Positions 1-6,954 of a DNA stretch of 20,165 bases are shown in pieces (the stretch's first letter is position 1; every line of letters begins with the position of its first letter). A program made the translations under genes and the position numbers. The notes beneath the pieces were generated by a model that did no database searches, was not told the origin of the DNA, and saw only the letters and a list, made by a program, of their open reading frames with translations. The DNA is from an uncultured Oscillospiraceae bacterium (GTDB lineage Bacteria; Bacillota; Clostridia; Oscillospirales; Oscillospiraceae): assembly GCA_900756575.1 (NCBI GenBank), contig CAAEKQ010000186.1, positions 1-20,165 of the forward strand. The letters run 5' to 3'.

Positions 1-43
1 AACCTTGAAATACACAAAGTATTCCTGCGGTTTTACACCTTTT

Positions 44-67
44 TCTGACGAAAAATCTCTCGTCAGA
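44..67 (+). terminator. Hairpin upstream of nudF, possible weak terminator
   Basis: A perfect 8-bp inverted repeat (TCTGACGA at 44-51, TCGTCAGA at 60-67) with an 8-nt loop is followed by a short pyrimidine stretch (CTTTCTT). It could end transcription of a gene lying left of the window or sit in the nudF leader. The T tract is poor, so a terminator role is unproven. Confidence 0.35.
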
Positions 68-120
68 CTTTCTTGACGATTTGCGCGGTATTGCCCTAAC
101 TGAATCATGGAGGGACGGCT

Positions 121-654
121 ATGGCACATACGGAAGAAACACTCGAACGCCAGGTTATTTATCAGGGCCGCATCATCACCGTAACCCAGGACGCTGTGCG
201 GCTGGAAAACGGGAAGAATGTCAAGCGCGAGGTGGTACATCATCACGGCGGCGCGGCGATTGTGCCCGTTGGAGAGCATGGCGAGGTATATATGGTGCGG
301 CAGTTCCGCTATCCCATGGGACGGGAGCTGCTGGAAATTCCGGCGGGAAAGCTGGAGCCCGGAGAAGACCCCAGGGCTGCGGCCATCCGGGAGCTGGAGG
401 AGGAATGCGGACTGACGGCGGACTGCGTTGTGGATCTCCATCCGGTGTATCCTTCGGTGGGCTATGATACGGAGGTCATCCATATGTATCTGGCCACGGG
501 GCTCCATGAGACGAAATGCCACCCGGATGAGGACGAATTTTTGGATCGGCTGTCCTATCCTCTGGACACTCTGGTGGAAATGGTCATGAACGGAGAAATC
601 TGCGACGCAAAAACCGTTGCGGGCATTCTGAAGGCAAAGCGTATGTTGGGATAA
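121..654 (+). CDS. nudF: Nudix hydrolase, ADP-ribose pyrophosphatase type
   Basis: A 177-residue cytoplasmic Nudix enzyme, probably hydrolysing ADP-ribose to AMP and ribose 5-phosphate and so clearing toxic ADP-ribose during NAD turnover. The complete Nudix box lies at residues 76-98 (G76, E82, then RELEEECGL at 90-98), matching GX5EX7REUXEEXGU exactly. It is preceded by a QFRYP...ELLEIPAGK stretch typical of ADP-ribose pyrophosphatases. Length fits the family. The start is fixed by GGAGGG at 109-114, six bases before the ATG. It is a single-gene unit that meets the leftward transglutaminase gene at a shared terminator. Specificity for ADP-ribose over other nucleoside diphosphate derivatives is inferred from family signatures. 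Confidence 0.9.
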   Translation: MAHTEETLERQVIYQGRIITVTQDAVRLENGKNVKREVVHHHGGAAIVPVGEHGEVYMVRQFRYPMGRELLEIPAGKLEPGEDPRAAAIRELEEECGLTADCVVDLHPVYPSVGYDTEVIHMYLATGLHETKCHPDEDEFLDRLSYPLDTLVEMVMNGEICDAKTVAGILKAKRMLG

Positions 655-660
655 GAAAAA

Positions 661-698
661 CTGCGGTGCACCGAACGTCGGTACACCGCAGAATTTTT
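661..698. terminator. Bidirectional terminator between nudF and the transglutaminase gene
   Basis: CTGCGGTG (661-668) pairs with CACCGCAG (684-691). After a one-base mismatch, ACCGA (670-674) pairs with TCGGT (678-682) around a 3-nt loop. On the plus strand it is followed by TTTTTATTTTTT; on the minus strand by TTTTTCTTAT. The T tract overlaps the stop codon of the convergent gene (697-699). Confidence 0.88.
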
Positions 699-2928
699 AT
701 TTTTTCTTGGAGCGATAGTCCAGCGCTGCGAACCAGGTGAAGCGGAATCGCTGCCAGGGCGTCAAGGTCAGCCGGGTGAGCTCGGCCATCTGGAGAATGG
801 AGGCACGATAGGGCTCCAGTTCCTCTGGGGTGATGGTGTGCTGGCTGAATTTCGCTTTCAGGGCCAGGGCTTCTTCCTCCTCCGAGGGGTCTGCACCCCA
901 AAGGGCCAGCCGCTGGGCGTATTGCCAGAGGTTCAAAACCGCCTGATTGGTGTTTGCCACATAGAAGGACTTCTTTCGAATCCGGCGCAGAATCATCCGA
1001 CGGATCAGCAGCACAAGGAATGTGGCCGCAATCAGCACCGGGAGAATCAGCAGCAGATAGAGAAGGTGCCTGGTGCCAACGCCCTGAGACGATACGGCAG
1101 GCGCATCGGAGGTCTGGGTTCCCAGCTCCTGAGAAGAACCGGTATCGTCTGCGGCGGCACTGGGGGTGGGTGTTGCAGCGGGGGTGGGCGTGCTGCCTGC
1201 CTCGCTGGAATCCGCAGGCTCCGCCGAAGGGGAAGGACTGGGAGATGCAGAGGGTGGCGTTTCAACGTCGTTTTCCACCTCGGGCAGCATGGAGGTTTCA
1301 CCAAAGCCAGGGGTGGTTTCCACGGGAATCCAGCCAAGGCCGCTGAGGTAAACCTCCGCCCAGGCGTGGGTGTCCTGATCGGTCACATCGGTGACCATAC
1401 TATCGTCTGCAACGGTGACCCGATAGCCGGAAGCATAGCGGGCGGGAATTCCCAGTGCGCGATACATCACTGCTGCCGCCGTGGCAAAGTGGACGCAATA
1501 GCCCTCCTTGCTCTGCTCCAGGAAATACAGGGCAAAGTCAAAGTTGGTGGGCTGCCGGGAGACGTTCAGCTTATAGGTGCCGACGCTGCGGATAAACTCC
1601 GCTACCCAGGCAATGGTCTGTGCGGTGGACATATTGGGGTCATACCCATAGCTCACCGCCAGATTGTAGAGCTCATCCTTGACCCCATCGGGGAGCTGGA
1701 GGCAGTGATCCTGCACATACTGGTCGTAGTCGGCGTTCACATGGCCGGTTTGCTGGGTGATGTCCAGCGTTCGCACACCGGGCCAATAATAGATCACATA
1801 GTCGTTTTCGCCGATTTCAATGCGGAGATCGCTTAAAATATCGTCGGCGCTGGTGCAGCTGATGTAGCCGTAGGGCGCAAACAGAACCGTTGCATTGTCC
1901 CGATAATTCTTAATCTGCACCGCAGCCTGGTTGTCGGAACCAAAGGCCGTGCCCAGCGAAGTCTGGGCATAGACGCTTTCGGCCTGGGTGGCTTCATCGC
2001 TGGACTCCCAGCTGGTGCCGGTGTAAATATCCTTGGCAGCGCCCCGGAGGTACAGGGGGCCGGACTGGGTTGTGCTCAGCTGCATCATCACCGTGTCCTT
2101 CCGTTCCCGGGTGCCCTGCTGGGTGAGGTCGAGAATTTTACCGGTGTCTGCGCCCAGTTCGTCGGAAATGGAGCCCTTGCTGTTGGGATCAAGGGCATTT
2201 TGAACGGGGCCGGGGAGATGATCCAGAATGGTCTGGAGGGTTTCCGGCAGCTTTTCGTTGGTGGTGTCGTCCTTGGGATAGACAAAGCCGATGACGCCCA
2301 GCAACACCACCACGGAGAACAGAATCAATACCGTGCGCAGGGCATCCATACTGGCCGGTTCACCGGGACGCTCCCGGGAAAGCAGTACGGTGACCCATAC
2401 GGACAGCAGCATCACCAGCGGGAATGCATGGGGCGGTGTGTCGTTGATAATCACGCACAGCAGCAGCAGGGGCAGCGTACCGGCTACGACAATCAGGCAG
2501 GAGCGGTAGCCCACACCCCAGGCCAGCCAAAGGGTCAACAGTACCGCCACCACGGAGAAGAACATTGTGGTATTCTGAGGAAGATCCGGATCCGGCGCTG
2601 CGGGAATGGCAAAGGAAAAATTGGGATAGGCTGAGGAGAATCGGCTGAGCACATCATGCACCAGCTGAATAAACGTGGGGCTCATGGACGAGAACAGCTC
2701 AGTGAGCACCAGCGCGGCGATAAAGATCACCACCGCCGGAATCAGAACCCACAGGGCCTTTTTGTGCATAAAGCAGAACGTAAACAGCAGCGCGGAACCG
2801 ATGCTCAGAAGGGTTACGACGGGAACGCTGATGGAGACGGAAAAGGCAGAGGTAAAGCACAGCACCGTGCCCAATGCGCCCATGGCAGCCAGCAGGGACT
2901 GAATCGGCCATTTTGCGGTATTTTTCAT
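697..2928 (-). CDS. Membrane transglutaminase-like protein (TgpA/DUF3488 type)
   Basis: A 743-residue membrane protein. The N-terminal ~217 residues form about seven hydrophobic segments. An extracytoplasmic region follows with a transglutaminase-like core: Cys478 in EGYCVHFATAAAVMYRALG and His521 in DTHAWAEVYL. The third catalytic position appears to be Glu537 in GWIPVETTPGF, where many relatives have Asp. A Pro/Ser/Thr/Ala-rich linker (about 557-600) leads to another membrane helix (about 622-643) and a cytoplasmic, Glu-rich tail resembling DUF4129. The ATG overlaps the DUF58 stop as ATGA, indicating translational coupling. MoxR-DUF58-transglutaminase operons are widespread. Their role is uncertain but is usually placed in envelope protein processing or assembly. 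The substrate is unknown. Confidence 0.88.
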   Translation of the reverse strand: MKNTAKWPIQSLLAAMGALGTVLCFTSAFSVSISVPVVTLLSIGSALLFTFCFMHKKALWVLIPAVVIFIAALVLTELFSSMSPTFIQLVHDVLSRFSSAYPNFSFAIPAAPDPDLPQNTTMFFSVVAVLLTLWLAWGVGYRSCLIVVAGTLPLLLLCVIINDTPPHAFPLVMLLSVWVTVLLSRERPGEPASMDALRTVLILFSVVVLLGVIGFVYPKDDTTNEKLPETLQTILDHLPGPVQNALDPNSKGSISDELGADTGKILDLTQQGTRERKDTVMMQLSTTQSGPLYLRGAAKDIYTGTSWESSDEATQAESVYAQTSLGTAFGSDNQAAVQIKNYRDNATVLFAPYGYISCTSADDILSDLRIEIGENDYVIYYWPGVRTLDITQQTGHVNADYDQYVQDHCLQLPDGVKDELYNLAVSYGYDPNMSTAQTIAWVAEFIRSVGTYKLNVSRQPTNFDFALYFLEQSKEGYCVHFATAAAVMYRALGIPARYASGYRVTVADDSMVTDVTDQDTHAWAEVYLSGLGWIPVETTPGFGETSMLPEVENDVETPPSASPSPSPSAEPADSSEAGSTPTPAATPTPSAAADDTGSSQELGTQTSDAPAVSSQGVGTRHLLYLLLILPVLIAATFLVLLIRRMILRRIRKKSFYVANTNQAVLNLWQYAQRLALWGADPSEEEEALALKAKFSQHTITPEELEPYRASILQMAELTRLTLTPWQRFRFTWFAALDYRSKKK

Positions 2929-3869
2929 GGGTGTACCGCCTCCCCTCCGGCACCGGCAGACAACAAAATCTCACCGGGACGAAGCTGCGCCGAGGATACC
3001 CGCTGACCGGCGGGCTGTCCCAGCATCTGCTCCATGACGTGATCCAGTTCACCTGGAAGGGCGGAAATGGTCTGCTGCTTTCCCTGGGCATCCAGCCATT
3101 GCAGAGTGAGACCGGCATGGTTCTGGTTGAGATAAATCAGGCACCAGGCCAGCTGATCCAGCACCAGATCCCGTCCGTCGGCGTCCGCACACCAATCCAG
3201 CCAGATGGGGGCAATGCGCTCCACCGGCTCCAGCGTATCCCGCACCACGGTTTTATCCAATGCGGCGCTCTTTTTCCAGTGGATGGAGCGGAGGGTATCG
3301 CCTGTGCGGTATTCCCGCAGGTCATAGGGATTGCCGCCGCCGGAGAAGGGCCGGGCAATGAGCTGAGAACCAACGGACCAATCCGGGTGCTCCGGCGGCT
3401 CCGAGGGAAACGGGACGATGGTGACCGTTACCGGCGCGACCTTTTTTACCGGCATGGGAAACAGCCCCATGAGATCCAGAATTCGCAGCCCCTTCAGGGA
3501 GCATTCATATTGGCAGCAGTGGGCGGTATCCAGCGGGAAGCCGTCATAGACGCTTTTGAGCTTGATTTTCTTCACCTCGCCGGTAAGGGCGTTGGTGGTA
3601 CGGAGCTTTCCGCGAACCGCGCCGGTGGCAAACAGTCGGCTCTGACGAAGGGTCAGGGTTAGCGTTGCCTCGCCGCCGCGCACCACCTGATCCGGCACTG
3701 TCAGGAGCACCTGGGTATAAATCGCCCCGGGCAGACTGATGAGCCAGGAGAAAATCGGCAGAATCAGCGCCATGAGCAGCAGCATCCCCGCCACGTACCC
3801 CGTATAGGCAATGCGGAACAGACATAAAATCAGCAGCACTGCCACGTAGATCATACGGTTTTTCAGCAT
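2925..3869 (-). CDS. DUF58 domain membrane protein
   Basis: A 314-residue protein with two N-terminal membrane helices (about 7-22 and 26-50), a beta-rich middle and the DUF58 signature DLREYRTGDTLRSIHWKKSA at residues 183-202. DUF58 proteins often contain a vWA-like fold in their C-terminal half and are the standard partner of MoxR ATPases, probably as their membrane-bound target. The gene begins 7 nt after the moxR stop codon and its stop overlaps the transglutaminase start by 4 nt, so the three are expected on one transcript. Its biochemical activity is not known. The domain call is firm. Confidence 0.88.
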   Translation of the reverse strand: MLKNRMIYVAVLLILCLFRIAYTGYVAGMLLLMALILPIFSWLISLPGAIYTQVLLTVPDQVVRGGEATLTLTLRQSRLFATGAVRGKLRTTNALTGEVKKIKLKSVYDGFPLDTAHCCQYECSLKGLRILDLMGLFPMPVKKVAPVTVTIVPFPSEPPEHPDWSVGSQLIARPFSGGGNPYDLREYRTGDTLRSIHWKKSAALDKTVVRDTLEPVERIAPIWLDWCADADGRDLVLDQLAWCLIYLNQNHAGLTLQWLDAQGKQQTISALPGELDHVMEQMLGQPAGQRVSSAQLRPGEILLSAGAGGEAVHP

Positions 3870-3876
3870 AAGTGCC

Positions 3877-4830
3877 TCACTTGACCTTGGGCGCAGGAAT
3901 CTTGTGGAGAATTGCGTTGCAGATATCCCGGGCGTTTTTCTGATCCTGCTCGGCCTGACGGGTCAGCAGCAGACGATGGGCCACGGTATCGGTAAAGATG
4001 AACTGTACGTCGGAGGGAATCACGTAATCCCGGCCCTGCACCCATGCCACAGCCCGGCTCATGGAAGCCAGCGCCACGGAAGCACGGGGCGACGCGCCCT
4101 GACGGAGATCGGGATGATTCCGGGTGGCGGTGACCAGACGGACGATGTACTTGAACATGTCGTCGGAGGCATAGGTGTTGGCCACCTTGTCCTGAATGGC
4201 AACGATGATATTCTGGTCCGCTACAGCGGTGATATTGTCGAGAGGATTGCAGGCCTGCTTCCGGCGGAGAAGCTCCAGCTCATTTTCCGGAGCGGGATAG
4301 CCCATGGACAGACGCATCATAAACCGGTCCATCTGAGAATCCGGCAGCAGCTGAGTGCCGGAGGAACCGTAGGGGTTCTGGGCGGCGATGACCATAAACG
4401 GACGGGGCAGGGGATGGGTCACGCCGTCCACGGTGACCTGACCCTCCTCCATAGCCTCCAGCAGGGCGGCCTGAGTACGGGAGGAGGCGCGGTTCAGCTC
4501 GTCGGCCAGAAACAGATTACAGAGAATCGCACCCTCCTGATATTCCGTGGTGCCCCGATCCTTATTGAAAACCGTGAAGCCGGTGACGTCGGTGGGCATC
4601 ACGTCGGGGGTGAACTGCATCCGGCGATAGTCCAGCTGCAGGGCCTTGGAGAAGGCAACAGCCAAAGTGGTTTTGCCCACGCCGGGCTTGTCCTCCAGCA
4701 GCAGATGGCCTCCGGCCAGCATGGTGAGGAAGGTTTTCAAAATCATATCGTCCTTACCGACAATGGCACGGCGTACCTCGGTAAGCACCTGTTCAGCATA
4801 ATTCAAAATTAGTTCCCTCTTTTCGGTCAT
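3877..4830 (-). CDS. MoxR-family AAA+ ATPase
   Basis: A cytoplasmic AAA+ ATPase of 317 residues, thought to act as a chaperone that matures partner proteins, here probably the DUF58 product. Walker A is KPGVGKT (residues 48-54) and Walker B is LFLADELNR (about 106-114). A sensor-like IAAQNPYGSSGTQLLPDSQ stretch follows, with an arginine-containing sensor 2 region (GASPRASVALASMSRA) further on. The frame is open further upstream to 4929, but conserved sequence starts at MTEKRELIL, and upstream residues would overlap the predicted promoter, so I place the start at 4830. No clear Shine-Dalgarno precedes this ATG, which is unusual for the window. It is the first gene of the operon. Confidence 0.88.
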   Translation of the reverse strand: MTEKRELILNYAEQVLTEVRRAIVGKDDMILKTFLTMLAGGHLLLEDKPGVGKTTLAVAFSKALQLDYRRMQFTPDVMPTDVTGFTVFNKDRGTTEYQEGAILCNLFLADELNRASSRTQAALLEAMEEGQVTVDGVTHPLPRPFMVIAAQNPYGSSGTQLLPDSQMDRFMMRLSMGYPAPENELELLRRKQACNPLDNITAVADQNIIVAIQDKVANTYASDDMFKYIVRLVTATRNHPDLRQGASPRASVALASMSRAVAWVQGRDYVIPSDVQFIFTDTVAHRLLLTRQAEQDQKNARDICNAILHKIPAPKVK

Positions 4831-4840
4831 AGGTACTTTT

Positions 4841-4869
4841 ATCATATCATAGGTGCCCATTCCATGCAA
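4841..4869 (-). promoter_or_regulatory. Predicted sigma-A promoter of moxR
   Basis: Read on the minus strand, TTGCAT (4869-4864) and TATGAT (4846-4841) are separated by 17 bases. Expected initiation near 4834 lies only about four bases before the moxR ATG, which would give a nearly leaderless mRNA. The match is good but there is no experimental support. Confidence 0.5.
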
Positions 4870-5005
4870 GGGCGGGAGCGGAAAACGTATCAAAAAGTTA
4901 CAGAAAGATTGCAGAGACAGGAATGACATTCCGGGCGTTTGGAATATTGCCTGAAGAATTCATGGAACTTTGTAAAAAACGCACAAGGCAAACAAAAAGA
5001 TCGTT

Positions 5006-5014
5006 TGCTATAAT
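5006..5014 (+). promoter_or_regulatory. Predicted extended -10 promoter of the hydrogenase operon
   Basis: TGC followed by a perfect TATAAT (5009-5014) makes an extended -10 element. The -35 position (AAGGCA or AGGCAA, near 4985-4991) is weak, which extended -10 promoters tolerate. Transcription from about 5021 would give a leader of about 90 nt. That leader contains CTTTCG near its start and CGAAAG just before the ribosome binding site, so it could fold back toward the start. Confidence 0.5.
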
Positions 5015-5112
5015 AATAAATAAGTCTACCTTTCGGCGGAATATCTTTCGCAGGGAAAGGCAGCGAATGAAACCGTATTTTATGCCCCTTACGCGGCGAA
5101 AGTGAGGTACAT

Positions 5113-6954
5113 ATGAGCAGACTTACCATCAAGTCGGCGTCCCGGGTGCAGACCACCATGGAGGGGATCTACACCGATATGGAGCGCCGTATCATTGCCA
5201 GCCCTCCCGGCATCTGTCCCGTGGATCTGACCTCGGCATTTTTGAAGCTATGTCGGGCGCAGACCTGCGGAAAATGCGTGCCCTGCCGGATCGGCCTGAC
5301 CCAGATTGCCAATATGCTCTATGAGGTGCAGTCCAACACGGCCACCATGGAAACGCTGGAGCAGATTCGGAATACCGCCCGGATCATCGAGGATTCCGCA
5401 GACTGCGCCCTGGGCGTGGAAGCGGCGCGGATGATTCTCCGGAGTCTCGACGGCTGCTGGGAGGACTATGTGGAGCACGTGCAGCACCATCATTGCTCCA
5501 GCGTAGTTACTCAGTCCATCCCCTGTGTGGCCAGCTGTCCTGCCGGTGTGGATATTCCCGGCTATGTGGCGTTGGTGGAGCAGGAGCGATATGCCGATGC
5601 GGTGCGGCTGATTCGGAAGGACAATCCCCTGCCAGTGGCCTGTGCCATGATCTGCGAGCATCCCTGCGAAAGCCGGTGCCGCAGAACCCTGCTGGATGCG
5701 CCCATTAACATCCGCGGCCTGAAGCTGGCAGCGGTGAACTTTGCCGGAACGGTACCGGCTCCTAAGTGTGCGGAATCCACGGGCAAGCGGGTGGCAATCA
5801 TCGGCGGTGGCCCCTCCGGATTATCGGCGGCCTATTACCTCCAGCTCATGGGCCACCAGTGTACGATTTTTGAGAAAAGAAAGCACCTGGGCGGTATGCT
5901 CCGGTACGGAATCCCCGGCTATCGTCTGCCCCGGGAGCGGCTCCAGGCGGACATTGACTGCATCCTTTCCACCGGCGTTGAGGTTCGGCGGGAAACCGGC
6001 GTAGGCAGGGGCGAGGGCATGATCTCCATGGAGCAGCTGCGGGAGGATTACGATGCCGTGTTCATCTCCATCGGCGCCCATGACGATAAAAAGTTGGGCA
6101 TTCCCAATGAAAATGCCGAGGGTGTGCTGTCGGCCGTCGATATGATGGGCGCCATTGGCGACGGGATTATGCCGGACTTCAAGGGCAAGCGGGTCTGCGT
6201 GGTCGGCGGCGGCAATGTCGCTATGGACTGCACCCGGAGTGCCATTCGCTGCGGCGCGGAGAAGGTTTCCATCATCTATCGCCGGAGAGTGGTGGACATG
6301 ACCGCCCAGACCGAGGAGGTGCAGGGGGCTCTGGAGGAAGGCGCCGAGATGCTGGATCTCCATGCCCCTGTGAGCATTGAGGTCAATCGGGACGGCAAAG
6401 TGGTTGGCCTTTGGACGGAACCCAAGCAGGTGGGCCTGATTCATGACCGCCGGGCCGATGTGATCGGCAGCGGACGGGCACCTGAGCTGATTCCCTGCGA
6501 CATCGTTGTGGTGGCGGTGGGCCAGTCCATCGATACCCAGTATTTCGCCGAGGAGGGCATTCCCATTAAGCGGGGCGTAATCGACGCCCAGGAATGGACG
6601 GCGGTGGACAATGCCGAGGGCGTATTTGCCGGCGGCGACTGCGTGACCGGCCCCAAAACCGCCATCCGCGCCATTGCGGCCGGTAAGGTGGCAGCGGCGA
6701 ATATTGATAATTATCTGGGCTATTATCACCAGATCACTGTGGATGTGGAAATCCCCGAGGTGAGCCTGCGGGATCATAAGTACTGCGGCAGAATCAACCT
6801 TTCTGAGCGCTCTGCGGCGGAACGGAAGGACGATTTTGACCTGATGGAAAAGCCCATGACCGCCAAGGACGCCAGCCAGGAGGCCAGTCGCTGCCTGCGC
6901 TGCGACCACTTTGGCTGCGGAATCTTTAAGGGAGGCAGAAGAAACGAATGGTAA
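5113..6954 (+). CDS. NuoF-like/GltD-like flavoprotein, partner of [FeFe] hydrogenase
   Basis: A 613-residue iron-sulfur flavoprotein. Residues about 45-110 resemble the C-terminal [4Fe-4S] region of NuoF/HydB (C52GKC55VPC58 and C98). Residues about 135-195 carry the Cys-rich N-terminal region of GltD/NfnB-type proteins (C138, C142, C177, C181, C185, C189). An FAD-binding motif VAIIGGGPSGLSAAYYL is at about 227-243, and a second nucleotide-binding motif VCVVGGGNVAMDC is near 360. The tail has more cysteines (RCLRCDHFGCG). It probably passes electrons between NAD(P)H and the hydrogenase. GltD-like proteins are known beside group A2 '[FeFe], glutamate-synthase-linked' hydrogenases. There is no glutamate synthase large subunit, so GltD itself is unlikely. 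GTGAGG at 5102-5107 precedes the ATG, and the gene overlaps the hydrogenase by 7 nt. Confidence 0.85.
   Translation: MSRLTIKSASRVQTTMEGIYTDMERRIIASPPGICPVDLTSAFLKLCRAQTCGKCVPCRIGLTQIANMLYEVQSNTATMETLEQIRNTARIIEDSADCALGVEAARMILRSLDGCWEDYVEHVQHHHCSSVVTQSIPCVASCPAGVDIPGYVALVEQERYADAVRLIRKDNPLPVACAMICEHPCESRCRRTLLDAPINIRGLKLAAVNFAGTVPAPKCAESTGKRVAIIGGGPSGLSAAYYLQLMGHQCTIFEKRKHLGGMLRYGIPGYRLPRERLQADIDCILSTGVEVRRETGVGRGEGMISMEQLREDYDAVFISIGAHDDKKLGIPNENAEGVLSAVDMMGAIGDGIMPDFKGKRVCVVGGGNVAMDCTRSAIRCGAEKVSIIYRRRVVDMTAQTEEVQGALEEGAEMLDLHAPVSIEVNRDGKVVGLWTEPKQVGLIHDRRADVIGSGRAPELIPCDIVVVAVGQSIDTQYFAEEGIPIKRGVIDAQEWTAVDNAEGVFAGGDCVTGPKTAIRAIAAGKVAAANIDNYLGYYHQITVDVEIPEVSLRDHKYCGRINLSERSAAERKDDFDLMEKPMTAKDASQEASRCLRCDHFGCGIFKGGRRNEW

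Noticed and set aside
73..101. TTGACG as the -35 of a nudF promoter
   Set aside because: No acceptable -10 element occurs at 16-18 bases (CTAACT at 17), so the promoter cannot be supported.
838..1836. A 332-residue open frame antisense to the transglutaminase gene
   Set aside because: It covers the conserved catalytic region of the opposite strand, has no convincing start signal and no domain features.
4923..5105. A 60-residue Arg/Lys-rich frame before the hydrogenase operon
   Set aside because: It spans the predicted promoter and leader, has no Shine-Dalgarno and no resemblance to a known family.
5113..6954. Annotation as glutamate synthase small subunit (GltD)
   Set aside because: The N-terminal NuoF-like iron-sulfur segment, the overlap with a hydrogenase gene and the lack of gltB nearby point to a hydrogenase partner instead.
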